Source: Prostheceraeus crozeri (lineage: Eukaryota; Platyhelminthes; Polycladida; Euryleptidae). Taken from it: a stretch of 64,000 bases of DNA. Each line of letters opens with the position of its first letter. Position 1 is the stretch's first letter. The stretch spans positions 310,001 through 374,000 of the forward strand of contig CAJQUW010014300.1 of NCBI GenBank assembly GCA_907163375.1, read 5' to 3'. Positions 1-12,066 of the stretch are shown here, piece after piece. Position numbers and translations under genes: made by a program. Under the pieces are notes generated by a model. That model was not told the DNA's origin and ran no database searches. It saw only the letters and a list, made by a program, of their open reading frames with translations.

Positions 1-2
1 TG

Positions 3-170
3 GTGAAGAGCTTAGTGACCATCTTTCTCTCTTCACCATGGGAGACAATATCTGCCTGAAGCTGTTTAAAAATGGGGAGTCTCAACGTGACCATCCTCTT
101 CGATGTTTTTTTGATGAAAAATGTGAAAAAAACAAGAAGTTTATCTTTGTTGAGGAGACCAAAAACTAAG
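3..170 (+). CDS. 3' end of an unidentified coding sequence
   Basis: An open frame enters from outside the window and ends at TAA after about 55 codons. It contains the stretches FTMGDNICLKLF and HPLRCFFDEKCEKNKKF and ends in EETKN. I do not recognise the family. A polyadenylation signal AATAAA lies 123 bases downstream (293-298) and is followed by TCTTATCTTATCT. Short tandem tails of that kind often end LINE copies, so this could be the 3' end of a retroelement or the last exon of a host gene. The coding call rests only on the open frame and the correctly placed signal. Confidence 0.3.
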
Positions 171-292
171 ACAAGGCGAATTTTGCATTCGTTTATAAAG
201 TATTGCCCTTCATAATTTTCTCGTGTCTTATATTAACCTATTTGTATATTAACCTTTTTGTTTTGTAATGTGTTCACCGCGTTTCGTGAAAC

Positions 293-316
293 AATAAAGA
301 GAATCTTATCTTATCT
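293..316 (+). promoter_or_regulatory. Polyadenylation signal plus short TCTTA repeats
   Basis: AATAAA at 293-298 is followed within ten bases by two and a half copies of TCTTA. It lies downstream of the open frame ending at 170 and is in the right orientation to end that transcript. Confidence 0.45.
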
Positions 317-1208
317 AACATCGCACATCTTCGTTTACACTTAGTAGAAGATTCTGATTCTAATATTAGACTTACCGATTCGAATTGTAGAGAAGAAGGA
401 ACATTCAGGTTGAGTATTTTAATTCTACTCAGAATAATAATAAGCAATAAAGTACATGGAAATGCACACCTCTACAATGATGTGTAATTCATTCTAAAAA
501 GTTCAAGAGTTTCTTAAAATTTAGAACTTTATTGACATGCTTATAGGGTCAATGTTGCTCCTCTTTGGTTATGCAGTAGTGAGATAAAGCCTCAATTTCT
601 AGGAATGCGCTCGGCATGACTGGCGTTTATTTGAATTCCTCAACTTTTTATCACGCGTGGGTATTAAATGCACATCTTTCCACCAAATCAAGATATCAAC
701 ATTGGGAGTGTCAATTTTCATACTAACAAAGCGGGCCAACTCATAGGATCACTAGCCCGGATCTCCTCAACCCCGCTTTCATCATCATTCGATGTAGACG
801 ATAGTTTGCCGTTTTTTTCTTTTTGAGTGCCAGTTTCCCCTTTTTTAAGCGAAGCAGGGCTCTCGAAAATTATTTTCTGTTATACTTAGCCAGCCATTTT
901 CTTTGTCAGCAACTTGAATCTTTGCTGCTTTAGATGTCCTAAATATTTTTCCGTGAAGCGCACGCTAGGCACGTATGAATTATTAGTCTTGCAATTTAAT
1001 CCTTATTAATATGGGACCTCATTTACGGTATATTGATACCTAGCATATTTGATAGCTTGGTGATGGTTCACTTCGTCGACAGGTGGATGATATTCGCTCA
1101 AGAGTACAATGCATCCATAGATAATTAAAGACATAAATTAACTCAATAATTCATCGATATCAAGCTATGTTGTCTTTGAGCTTTATCAGGGACTCCAAAG
1201 TCTTCTGA

Positions 1209-1300
1209 CTATGGACATGGACATTGATGAAATGACCTTGTCGACGAAATGACCCTGTCGACGAAAAGACCTATCGATGAAATATCGATGACCCATCGAT
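1209..1300. repeat. Degenerate 17-bp tandem repeat
   Basis: Units of the type GACGAAATGACCYTGTC recur two to three times and then decay into shorter ATCGATGA words. No gene is seen between 300 and 2428 apart from this repeat and the palindrome at 1936-2031. Confidence 0.5.
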
Positions 1301-1935
1301 GAATTAATTAAACTTATTTCATTATTTTTAACTTATTCATTGCATTTTCTTACACTGTAATTATATTCCGTTTCAAGAATGGGCTGCAGCTATCGAATCT
1401 AAAAGGGCACTTTTTGTTGCATGAAGGGTTCATTTCGTATCTACAAGGAAGATTTCCTATTTCGATTGTTGGGCCTAAAAGGGTTGTATAGAATTTGCGA
1501 AAAATTTTAGGAGAATTCTTTATGTAGTGAGGAATTTTTTTAATTTACCTCATGAATCGCATCGGGCATCTTGTGATCCCGCTGAACTATACCCATGGGG
1601 AGCAAATGAAAACAATTTTGTGTAATTAAAGCAAAGAGAAGATATTTTATGTCAACATGATTGACACGTACAGCCTTCTGTGTGATTGATATGCTTTCTT
1701 TAATCCTTCTGTTTTCATCCCCAATCAATTATGCTATCAGAAAATAGTAAAATTATATATGACATTGTCCGTCTGACCTCATCCATTTATGCAGTTTTTT
1801 TTTATCCTGACAATTTGATAAATTATCTAAACAATTTTTCATCCTAAAGTAAAACAACAAGAGATCTTTCGATGATTTTCAAGATTGTGTGTGTACATTT
1901 TGCAGAATCGAATGGGGAAAATCTTTAAGTATATG

Positions 1936-2031
1936 ATAAATGCCTCGATAGAGGATTTAAATGGTCAGAATGTCCGAGTGGCGAAGCCACGAGGATATTT
2001 GGCCATTTGGATCCGATATCGAGGCATTTAT
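1936..2031. repeat. Imperfect 96-bp palindrome (fold-back)
   Basis: The left arm starts ATAAATGCCTCGAT and the right arm is its reverse complement ATCGAGGCATTTAT. Further pairing (AAATGG with CCATTT, GAGTGGC with GCCACGA) continues to a tight centre near GGCGAAGCC. No flanking duplication is obvious. It could be a tiny MITE or a hairpin remnant. Confidence 0.6.
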
Positions 2032-2428
2032 AACATATTTATAACACTGTATGTAATGATATCAACATTGACAAACATAATTGATATATTCAACCATAGA
2101 TTTGGGATTCTGTATTCTTGGAGATCTAGAATATCTAGGTTTCCATAGATTTATTTTCATTTTTAGATTTGAAACCTTGGAATTTTATGGATTCAGTCTT
2201 ATCTATCTATGCATTCGTTGTAGGAGTCCATGGATAGCAAAGGCATGAAAGATCGAATTCTATGGTTCATCCACAGACTACAATAGCACTATGATTTAGA
2301 AGTCCATGGATTACCTGGTATATTCCATGATATTCTCAATGATGTTTGAAATTTGAATCATGCATAATCTAACTGGAATAATCTGGTTTTTTTTATCCAA
2401 GCTCATCTCCTGAAAGGTTTACACGATA

Positions 2429-2996
2429 ATGGCTTCACGTATTACTGAAAATCAAATTCCCACTTCCAGTAGATTTGCATCAACTACTGACACTGAAATT
2501 CAAAGCCATCTAAATGAAGTGACCCCAAAAAATACTATTCAAAAAGCGAAGTGGGCATTTAAGCTATTTAAGAGTTGGCACGATGAATGGAAAATTAGAA
2601 TTCACGGTCCATTAAAGGTAATCAATGGAATTGATGAATATACCGAATCCGATTTGAATTACTGCCTCAAGTACTTCTTTTCTGATGTCAGAAAAACTGA
2701 TGGTAGCAGGTATCCACCGTCAACTTTAAAAGAGCTTGGAGCGATGATTCAATACAATTTCATACACAACTACAATTTTAATTTCTCCTTATTCAAAGAT
2801 CCTCAGTTTCAAGAGTGTCTTGATAAACCCAAAAAGCGAGCAAACAATATACCGATTGAAGCCGAAGATGAATTGTGGCGAAAAGGAATTTTTGGATATT
2901 CAAATCCAAAACAACTTCAGCAAACGTTGATTTATCATCTTGGATTGCATTTTAGCTTAAGAGCAGCTCAAGAGCAATATGATTTGGACGGTATCT
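2429..2996 (+). CDS. Crypton-type tyrosine recombinase, N-terminal half
   Basis: The ATG at 2429 opens a frame resembling the Crypton-derived DUF3504/KIAA1958/ZMYM recombinase group. The N-terminal SAM-like DNA-binding part contains NTIQKAKWAFKLFKSWHDEW near residues 36-55, where the family has N-T-x-x-x-x-x-W-A-x-x-x-F-x-x-W. The last part contains FSLRAAQEQYDL, the position of the first catalytic arginine (family form RGGEEHRNL). The frame then runs into an inserted element with inverted ends, and the C-terminal half resumes on its far side. These proteins are site-specific DNA recombinases of Cryptons or their domesticated relatives. I cannot tell whether this copy was a transposon or a host gene before the split. 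Confidence 0.7.
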
Positions 2997-4788
2997 GGTC
3001 AACTCGGTACCAAAAAATAAAATTCAAAAATAATAAGTTTTATGCATATATTCATATTTCTAACTGTACATTATTGGTGTAACAACACTATTAAAGAATT
3101 GTTATGGATAGGAGGTCAAGGAAATGCATTTTCAGGTAAATTTATACTTATCTCAATTATTGACGAATTACTCATGATGAAAATCATTTCGCTAATTTCC
3201 TGAGGGGAGTGATGTCTAATATAGGTGACCTGTTATGCATAATGTCTAGTGATCGGTAAATTTGTGGTTTTACACTCCTTCATTCCAGTCTACAGCTATT
3301 TTTTTCATAATTTATTAAATAACGTCTGACAGAAGTCTAATGCAAATTTATGAAGTATATTTGTACAAAACGGTTAACACCATAATAAAGTTCAATGTAT
3401 GTGGACACTGAAACAGTGTTCGTTTTATGGAATTCATTCAGGCATTGCGATGATATATTTGATTTTATTAGAAGTTAACAAAAATTTTTCTGTTCGTCAA
3501 CTGAACTCACAGTTGCGAAATTTTGAATCAGAAATTAGCCTTGAGATGAATTTGTTGCTCGATATAAACAAAAGATGGCTCTTTATAGAAATTCTGTATT
3601 GATTGAGTACTCATGGAGTGTTATTTCAGAAAAATCAGATATTTGCAAATGAATGAATATAAACGAGACGTAAATTTAATTCAACTTGTATGAAAGGAAT
3701 ATGTAAAGACAATCATTAATTACAAAAGAATGATGTAAAATGAAATAAATCCTATGAAATGGACATCTCAAAAATAAGATTTCTTACAACTTCAACTCAG
3801 CAGAGCATTCATTAATGTAAATTGTGATATCCACCAACAATATGAAATACCTAATTACAATGTTTTGCAATTATTTGAAAATAAGGCAACTTGAACTGTA
3901 GACTGGGATACAGACGCTTGACAGGATTATTATAGAGGATGTGAAAAAACGATTAACTTAACTGATGACGTTTTCAAGATGCAATTAGAACAGAACTATG
4001 TAGCTATCCAACATTCAACAAGGTAACATGCAACCTTCAAATGAAGATCATGAAAATATAAACTTGTGAAGCATATATAGATATATTTAATTCTAGTTTT
4101 GTCCATTGCATTTTAGCTACTTCATTGTTAAAAGCTTTTAACGAATGACTTTCGTAGTCGAAGTAGGTCTGATTTATCAAAAGTTACTTCAAAATGGAAC
4201 TGCTATACTATGATGCAATGCAATGTTTCGAACAGTAATTGAGACATTAAAATGATAATTTAGCTGGATTTCAATAATGATCCTATTCAGATTGTCCCAT
4301 GTCACAATAAAACAAACGTCATCACAAATATCAGAATGTTATCTCAAGTAGGAACATGACAAAATGAGATGTTTTGTTTTAATTTATAGATTAAAAATCC
4401 ATGAATCTCTTTATTGTGATTGATTTTTCGATTAATTATTTCAGATCTTCGTTTTCAGCAATTCGACAACTGCAAGTTACATTACATGCGATCACATGCT
4501 TGAAATTGGATAATTCATTGAAATGAACACTGTTTCATATACAGAATTAACTTGCCTTTCCAATGAACGCCCATTCGTCTTCTAACTATTAATATTGAAA
4601 ATGCATTTTTTCGTTTTATGTATGTAGTGAAATGCATACTTTTTTGCAGGAAAAATGCATTTCTACGTTCAACTAATAAAAATCAGCGCTAATGAATGTT
4701 ATTTTCTTAATGAGGGAACAAAATTACATCAGAATATGACAATTTAAAATAATGCTGAGAATTTTTTTTTCTTGGTACCGAGTTGACC
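2997..4788. mobile_element. 1.8-kb insert with 17-bp perfect inverted ends inside the recombinase
   Basis: The left end GGTCAACTCGGTACCAA (2997-3013) is the exact reverse complement of the right end (4772-4788). A weaker inverted match (a GAAATGCATTTT-like word about 120 bp from each end) suggests longer degenerate terminal repeats. The interior is very AT-rich and has no long frame. It sits exactly between the two halves of the recombinase, so it looks like a non-autonomous DNA transposon. No clean target duplication is visible, so the superfamily is not assigned. An intron reading was tried and no GT...AG pair restores the frame. Confidence 0.6.
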
Positions 4789-5448
4789 GGGATTCATTTG
4801 GACTACGGTGAGGATTCACAAATACGCCTTGGAAAGGATGAAAAAGGTGACTTTCTTGAATACACAGAGCGAATGTCTAAAAACAAACGCTTTGGTATTA
4901 CTAACACAAGAATGGATCCGAAGGTCACGCGAGTGTATGCCAGTGATAATGCCGAACGCTGTCCTTTGAAGTTATTCAAAGAGTACGTGTCGCATCGCCC
5001 TGAAGCTCATAACCAAGAAGGCAACAAGGCATTTTATCTTGCATGCATACCTTATCCTCGAGGCCCCGTCTGGTATAAAAACACCCGCTTGGGTATACAT
5101 AGCATTCAGCAAACTGTGAGGAACTTGTTTCTACATTCTACATCAAGTGACATGTTCCTTACAAATACAAGCCTGAGAAGGACCGCGAAGAATAGGCTGG
5201 TGCAAGCCGGGATTCCAAGCGAAGTCGCCAGGAAGAAGACTGGCCGCATATCTGATGCTGCAGATTCTGCATACATCGATGGGAGCTTATTTGAGAAGCA
5301 AATGAGCAGTGCTATATACTGTAATCAGTCAAATAACGAAGTGAGATCCATTGAGTGTCAAAGTGGAGCAAGGTTCTCATTCCAAAATTGCACTGTTAAA
5401 ATTACCGTGAATGAATGCAAGGAACTAAATGACTCAAATGAAAAATGA
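4789..5448 (+). CDS. Crypton-type tyrosine recombinase, C-terminal half
   Basis: The frame encodes the catalytic half of the recombinase interrupted at 2997. In order it shows SQIRLGKDEKGDFLEYTERM (beta-sheet with catalytic Lys region), NAERCPLKLFKEYVSHRP (family signature ERCPxxLFxxY), TNTSLRRTAKNRLVQAGIP (the HxxR box, here with Thr-Ser before Leu-Arg) and DSAYIDGSLFEKQ with the expected nucleophilic tyrosine. It ends at 5448 after a C-terminal tail with no recognised domain. Spacing and motif order match the DUF3504 family. With the first half it would be a protein of about 410 residues, but the insert separates them. Confidence 0.7.
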   Translation, partial: GIHLDYGEDSQIRLGKDEKGDFLEYTERMSKNKRFGITNTRMDPKVTRVYASDNAERCPLKLFKEYVSHRPEAHNQEGNKAFYLACIPYPRGPVWYKNTRLGIHSIQQTVRNLFLHSTSSDMFLTNTSLRRTAKNRLVQAGIPSEVARKKTGRISDAADSAYIDGSLFEKQMSSAIYCNQSNNEVRSIECQSGARFSFQNCTVKITVNECKELNDSNEK

Positions 5449-8100
5449 CTTCTGTGTTTTTGCAAAGTGTTCTAGTTGTTTGCCTTAACTGAATGTAAGT
5501 ACTTTTATGACCAGTACTTACACTGATGTAAGTACTGAGATTTTAAATACAGATATCGACAAACTATAGTACTTTCCTGAAAAATAAAATATGGCTTTTA
5601 ACAATACTAAATACCATTTACATTGCTTTAAATTACGGTATGGAAGAGCAACGAATGGCATTCATACGGGATTAGCAAGAATGAAGCATTCATGGAACTT
5701 TATTCCGATGGCATGCATATACACGCATAGGCCTACGAGTATGTTCCGTTCACTTTTATGATGATTATCATATAACCGAATCAAACGGTTTTCACACTCC
5801 AAGTAGACATGTTATGACTACCTTCAGCATGTAAATTGTCATTTGTATAATCGTGAAAGGTAAGGTGCAAATTTGCAAAAACATTTTCAAAGACATATGA
5901 CACACACTCATGAATTCTAAGTTAGTTGTTTTGATTTCACTATTGATGCTATTAGCACTTGCTGGCTGCATCTAACGTTATCAATTGACGCATCATGTAG
6001 TATGAGAACACTTGTGTGAACTCGATTTATATCCTCTTCCTAAAAGCGTACCGGCATGTTAACCTTGTTTGATCATAAGCGTAATTAAATGTATTTTGTA
6101 TTTAATCATTTTCTTCAGGATGAATATAATTTAATCCAAATGTATTTGTGTTTAGCAGTCCTTATAGATGGATGTGCATATGGGATACAGCGTGTTAGAT
6201 CTGCCGTATGGCATTTACTGACTGGTGGAGATGCTAGTCCTGTGCAACTCATTAAATGAGTACTAAAATGATTGCGAATTAAGTACTGTGCTTTCAAACC
6301 CAAAAAGTTCTAAAATGATTACTGATATATTCGAAACCCAGAGAGGGCTAGATTTTGGGACTCATTTCTTAGTCGTAGTTAGTACTCAGGTCCAGTACTC
6401 TTTCTAGTATTCAATTGCGACTTCATGAATAATAGTGTAGACACAAGTTACTGGGAAGTTTTTGAAGCAACTAGCAGGGCGTTCGTCGAAGTTGCCATAA
6501 TGACCCGATCACACTATCTCACAGCTAACACCTATATTTGTCACGCCCCGATTCCTTCACCGCCCCGAAAACCATCGAAGCTGATAGTTGTTCTCTTTGT
6601 ATGTAGTCACACTTGATAGTTGTCCTTGCTACGATCATTTGATTGACGTTTGAAGTCGACAACGAAAGCCTCAATTCAGCCCTTGGGTTGGTCAATTAAT
6701 CCTCTATCAGCTATCAGCTCTCATGTGTGAGGAGTGTACCTCCGAAAACCTTCATCTCCTTTCTGGAATACATCTCCACAAGGACCGCTGCACCGCATAG
6801 TCCTGCTCTATTCACCCACGGTTTGAAAAATAGATTCAGAGCTACATTTTCGCGGTTCTAGTAGAGATTCTGCACATTCTCTGTATTTCTGATATTTTGT
6901 ATGCCTCGCATGAATACTGACTTCTCTTGGTAGAAAAATAAAGGATGTAATTTAAAAAAAGGTTCATTTTTCCTACGGAATATTTGTCTAGTGCCAGTTC
7001 CAGTTTAGACATTTTCAAAATATTCAGCGAATTCATGAAACAACCATTTCAAATTCGTCAATAAATATGAAGCCTAATTACAGTGTGACTGACTTAAGAT
7101 GATTGCGGATTTACAGAGAAAGAAAGTTAATTCTAAATTCTCCAAACGTTGAGGACGGTAGAGAATTTCCCTTCGCTTTAGATTAGATTTGTCTTCCGAA
7201 TAAGATATTTGATGTTGGCGAACACTAATGATCTTCGGATAACAGCTTTGTTGGAACTATCCTAACCCGCCTCCGTTTGCAATAAAATGTCAATCGATCA
7301 TTGCTTCCTCCTCTCCCAATAAAAAGTCAAGTATTTTCAAACGGTCTCTGATGTATAGAATGTAAAGAGAATTTCTGTCAAGTAACACGGACGTCGAATC
7401 TGCAAGCATCATTAAGATTGACGTCAATTCCAAGCAAAATAATGTGGAATAATGAATCCTATATAATTTTTAAAAATTTGTTCAATACAAGACTTCTCGT
7501 TGCAAAAGTTTTGCATTCTTCGCCTATTCTCACATTGAAATTCTTTTTAAATGCTACATTATGAAATTACATTTAAATGTAGAGGAATATTAGCTGATTG
7601 ATTGACATTAAAACAATGATATCAGAAATCAACTAACACATTGAAAAACAACCGTACATGACTAAAGGAAAGAATTATGAAATAATACAGATTTATTTGT
7701 TAAGATATCGCTGGAAAATAATATTCAATCAGTTATAGTTTGTAGCAATTCAAAAAGAAGAAATCAACCAGCGATCTTTGAATTCTAGTCTGTCAATTCA
7801 AACTAATGTTTCAAAGCTTTCCTATAAATTACGCATATATTTGAACGATGATTTGCAAAACTCATTTTCATGCAAGGAGAAATTTTACAGGTAACTGTGT
7901 GATGCTATCGAAAATTATCCATTCCTTAAATGCATTCATTAGCATTCCAATATTACTAACTAAATCTTTCCGCAAGGCAAAGTATGCAAAAAGCTACCTG
8001 AAAGAAACGCGAATTCTTAGAACTCTAGATGCATTGGAATTGAATGCAGCGAATTCATAAAAATATGTTTTTTTAAAGAATTAGAAAGACATGTATAATT
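5449..8100. other. No gene recognised
   Basis: About 2.6 kb of AT-rich sequence with only short, uncoordinated frames. I see no conserved domain, long inverted repeat or RNA gene here. Confidence 0.5.
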
Positions 8101-8119
8101 AATCAGTAAAATTCTCATT

Positions 8120-8540
8120 TCAATTTCTTTGGTACTGCATCCGTGCGATTGTGCCGCTTTGTCAAGTGGTTCAACAAGGTACGTCCTGTATTGGTAGTAT
8201 CCAACACTTGGCAACTAATCCCATCGCAAGAAGGCACTTTGTCGCAAAAAGTTTTCGAAGGTGACCGCATAGATCTCTCGTCAGTCAAAATGTTTGTTTG
8301 TGAAAGCATGACGGTTGTCGGTTGACACTCCCACTGAGACGGAATGTTGCTTCATCACTGAAACAGATACCAAAGATCAAATCAGTATTCTTTCTGTGGC
8401 GTTCAATCATCAAACGACAAAATTGAAGTCGATTAGGAATATCTTCAAGGCTTCAATTTTTGTACAGCCTTTTGCTTCTAATGCTGCGGAAAAATTATGG
8501 CTCACAGAATGTGGTTGGCTTTTTTAGACATAAAAATAGA
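8120..8540 (-). pseudogene. Mariner-like (IS630 superfamily) transposase relic
   Basis: Read on the minus strand, the sequence gives AKGCTKIEALKIF, then VSDEATFRLSGSVNRQ. This corresponds to the hallmark FSDEATFHLSGxVNRHN of the mariner-related DDE transposases common in arthropods and other invertebrates. The Asp of SDEA is the second catalytic residue of that family. Residues before and after it match only weakly, and the reading frame is interrupted several times, including stops on both sides of the motif. No terminal inverted repeats were identified. It is a decayed DNA transposon. Confidence 0.6.
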
Positions 8541-8989
8541 GTTTGATCACGGTAGGGTGATGTATTCGTGGTACCAAAACGAAATTCATTCCAGAATTAC
8601 ATTTAGAAAAGACACTCATGTCCCACATCAGGTAAAGCCTTATTTCATCAAGAAAAAGTCAAATGATGGAGATGAGGCGTAATGATTCTGAAGAAAAAGT
8701 AGAAAGTGAAAGAAAGTTTTCAAGCATTCTGTTGAAGAACAGATGCAGTAAAAGCGAAATTGAAAAGAAAGCTTAAGTCAAAAGTAGCAAAGCAAAGTCA
8801 TATCATGATACTAATAACATGTCGAATTTGAAATTACCTTTTATTAGCGATATCTGTAACAGGAAGATGAATAGAGCAAATAAGAAATACGGTAAAATTA
8901 ATCAAAGAGTGCGCCAGCTATACAAAATGTAAATGCGATGACGAAGTTTGCAGGAGTGCAAATAAATTTGACTAATAATAAGTACGTAC

Positions 8990-9202
8990 GTGAGGTATAA
9001 ATACACCTGCCACATTTGTGGTGAATTTTGCACTGAGAAGACGGTCCGCTATTTATTTCGAGGCATCGGGAATTGCAGGGTCGATTTCATTGATAAACTC
9101 ACGAACACTCAAGAACCAACATTCAGTGACGCAAAAACAATCACACAACTGAAGACTACAGTGCAATCAATAGAAAACATGAACTACCTTTCTGAAGTCT
9201 GA
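8990..9202 (+). pseudogene. Zinc-finger-like fragment, unidentified
   Basis: A 70-codon frame opens with YTCHICGEFCTEKTVRYLF. The CxxCGxF...EK pattern resembles the start of an uncharacterised invertebrate protein group that begins with a CxICGxFT...K motif and is often found near repeats. The rest does not match convincingly and there is no companion exon. It may be coincidence. Confidence 0.2.
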
Positions 9203-9720
9203 CATCACATTTCGATCACCTCACATTGGACAAGCAACGCACTTCTTGATAGCTTTCATCTCTTTAAAAAGACCTTCCCACAGAGGTTGCTAACTCTAAC
9301 ATCCGCCTCAGAAGGCGCAGGATGTCTTGGTTTTTACAAAAAAAATTTTAACGAAAGAGACCGAAAATTTTTCATTTTCCGGGAGTTTTCTGTCAAAATC
9401 ACTTTCATTGGAAAACCAGATGTGAATGGTTCGACTCTCCACACTATACTACAGAAGGCAGAATTTAGTCAACAAATAGATTAGATAAAAGCAGTCATCA
9501 TCATCCCCAGCGGCTCCTTTATTCTTTGAGCCATCACGTGTTAATTATAACGTGTTAAATATGATGTTTCTTGCCATACAAGCGGTGAAGGAGAGACTGT
9601 AAACAAAAACGAAGTACTAAACGTAATGTCAGTGATGCATTTTCTATATCACTATTACCATACGATAAATTCTTTTAAGTGAATACCTTCCCGATTCCTG
9701 CGACTCTTGAGATTGACATT

Positions 9721-12066
9721 AATAATAATAATAATAGAATGTCTCTATTCAAAGTAAACGAAAATCATACAAGACATTTAAGATCACAATAATGACAATA
9801 AGCACAAGCGACATGGAAAAGCAATTCATATAATATCAAATGCTATGAGTCTTAATATATACAAAAGTGTACATACAATACGGAATAAATGATGATACGT
9901 ACGTATTCTTCTCGTATTCTTCTATTTGTTCTTATGACAGGTAAACGTAGTTGACAAGCGCTTCTCATAGTCTGAGGACACAAAAATGTAAAGGACAACA
10001 AGGTTGCATCTGTTTCTTAAATTCTTTTAAAGCTCTGTTATCACGTCTTATAGACAAATGAGTAAAGGCAGTACAACGGCAAGGTTTTCCACAAATGATC
10101 CTGTGTGAGAGTTTACGAATTTTCTCAAGTTTGTCATTGTCTTTCTTCATGACGCCAACAAGCAAGGGAGAATTGAAGTCAAACAAGCTCTGAATATACA
10201 GTTTATAGATCACAATGAGATCTTCCTTAAGAGGAATTGAATATTCGGCTTCTTAAGAGGCGCAGAATGTAGACAAGACGCGCAGCAAGTCTACATATGT
10301 GAGCAGCGTGCTCCCTCTATGAGAGATTGTGCTGAAAATCACACCCAAAATCCCCATCATGTTACATAAATATATGTAAGGAGAATGCCATGCTGTTACT
10401 CTAGCACAAGAGAAATACATATACATGTATTTTGTTTTTCTTGCATTCAGAAGGCGACCGTTCTCACTGCACCACAAGTTGTCAACCTCATTCTTTAACA
10501 ATATATTCACATACATATTTTTGTAAGATGGAAACAAAACCTCAACATCATCGGCGTATTTTACCTCATGAGAATATTTTAAGGTCGGTTTTAAGGAACC
10601 CGTGCCGCGTAAAGGTACGGAGCCAACACTGAGCCTTGGGGAACACCCCATGTTATAGACACAGTTGAGCTTAAGATTTCGTGATTCAGGGAAACTCGCT
10701 GGCGTCTGTTTTTTATGTAGCTGCACAACCATAAGATAAAACGTATGGGAGATTGCTTTTAGCCAGGTTTATGAGAATATCAAGAGGAAATAGATCAAAA
10801 GCTTTACTCATGTCGAACGATAGCAAGAGAATATCAGAAATGTGTCTCAAATCAATGAAACGAGTAACGAAATTATGAATATACACTTGAGCATGAGGGT
10901 CGAACATCCAGGTTTGAAACCGAACTGATTGTACCCATAGATACTTAAAATTTTTCTCTTCACACTGTTAAGGACACAACGCTCTAGTAATTTCGAAAAA
11001 ATTGCCAATGCGGACACTGGTCTCAGATCTAATTTCGGACATTTTACTTACGGGATTGGAATTACATTGACAAGTTTCCATTGGTCTGGTAGACATAATG
11101 ACTGAATAGAAATGTTTATCAGATGAGTTGTAGGACCTGCTAAAGCATATGAGCACTCTCTCAAAAGACGCGGTGGAAGGTTATCACTGCCTGAAGATTT
11201 ATTTATCGTCAACCTATCCAATTCCTTTTGCACAATATCAACGTCAATCATTGGCATCCGGAACTCGTCACAGGCGCAAATGCTATCTAGTAGCAAGTCC
11301 CAGTCAATTGGAGGAGAAAAGTTATTGTCATTGCTTCAGCAGCTTCAACTGAAGAATTATACTGATCAATAATCGCTTTCAATTGATGTTGACTTGCTTC
11401 ATTTTTTGAGCATGCACTGTTGACAGTTTTCCACAGTCAACGATTTGAAGAATTCAACTTTTTAGTCCAAATTTGTTTGGCATTCTCTATCTCACAGAAA
11501 ACCTTTGATTTGTAGTGGTTATACAACTCAAAATTATGCATCCAATAAATTTCATGTTCTTTATTAATCAGATACTTGAGCAATGGAGTAATCCACGGCT
11601 TGTCATTTGACGCAACTTCAACATATATTACAGGAAATGTAGTTTTAGCATCACTGATGAAGGCACAGAACTTGCCACATTTATCTTGAAGACTTGCATT
11701 GGACTTAAAAATTAAGCCAACTGAATGAATCTAAGATAGTACAAAATTGAAACGTGTAACTTCTGCGAAAATCTGTGAATTTGCGTACAATGAAAGTCTC
11801 AGAAAAGAAGTTATTCTTGGACTTCAGGAAAACACTTTTATGATCCGAATTCCCAATATTGGACACCACAGCTGTCGGTAAATACAAAGGCAACAAAGAG
11901 TGATCGACAAAATTTAGTCTAACACAGATGAACCACGAGTGGCTTCATTTACGGTTTGAGTCAATCCCAGTGTTTCTTTAAATGCATTGCACGGTAATCT
12001 ATTAAGATCACCAGCTATAATAAGCTGACTCTGCGCAAAAGTATCTAATACAAACTCTACATTTCA
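9721..12066 (-). mobile_element. Decayed LINE with apurinic endonuclease and reverse transcriptase
   Basis: Minus-strand pieces appear in the order expected for a LINE ORF2. The endonuclease shows LIIAGDLNRLP (about 12000) and NIGNSDHKSVFL (about 11840), the GDxN and SDH motifs. The reverse transcriptase follows: SSGSDNLPPRLL (about 11190), LLLSFDMSKAFDLFP (about 10810) and KYADDVEVLFPSY (about 10560), then a C-terminal KIRKLSHRIICG stretch (about 10110). The minus-strand 3' end carries a run of ATT triplets (9721-9736), a usual LINE tail. At least six frame changes or stops make it inactive. It is 5'-truncated inside the endonuclease. Clade is uncertain; it resembles the CR1/jockey assemblage. 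Confidence 0.8.

Noticed and set aside
2997-4788. Insert in the recombinase as an ordinary intron
   Set aside because: No GT...AG pair near the edges joins the two halves in frame, and the perfect 17-bp inverted ends are better explained by a transposon.
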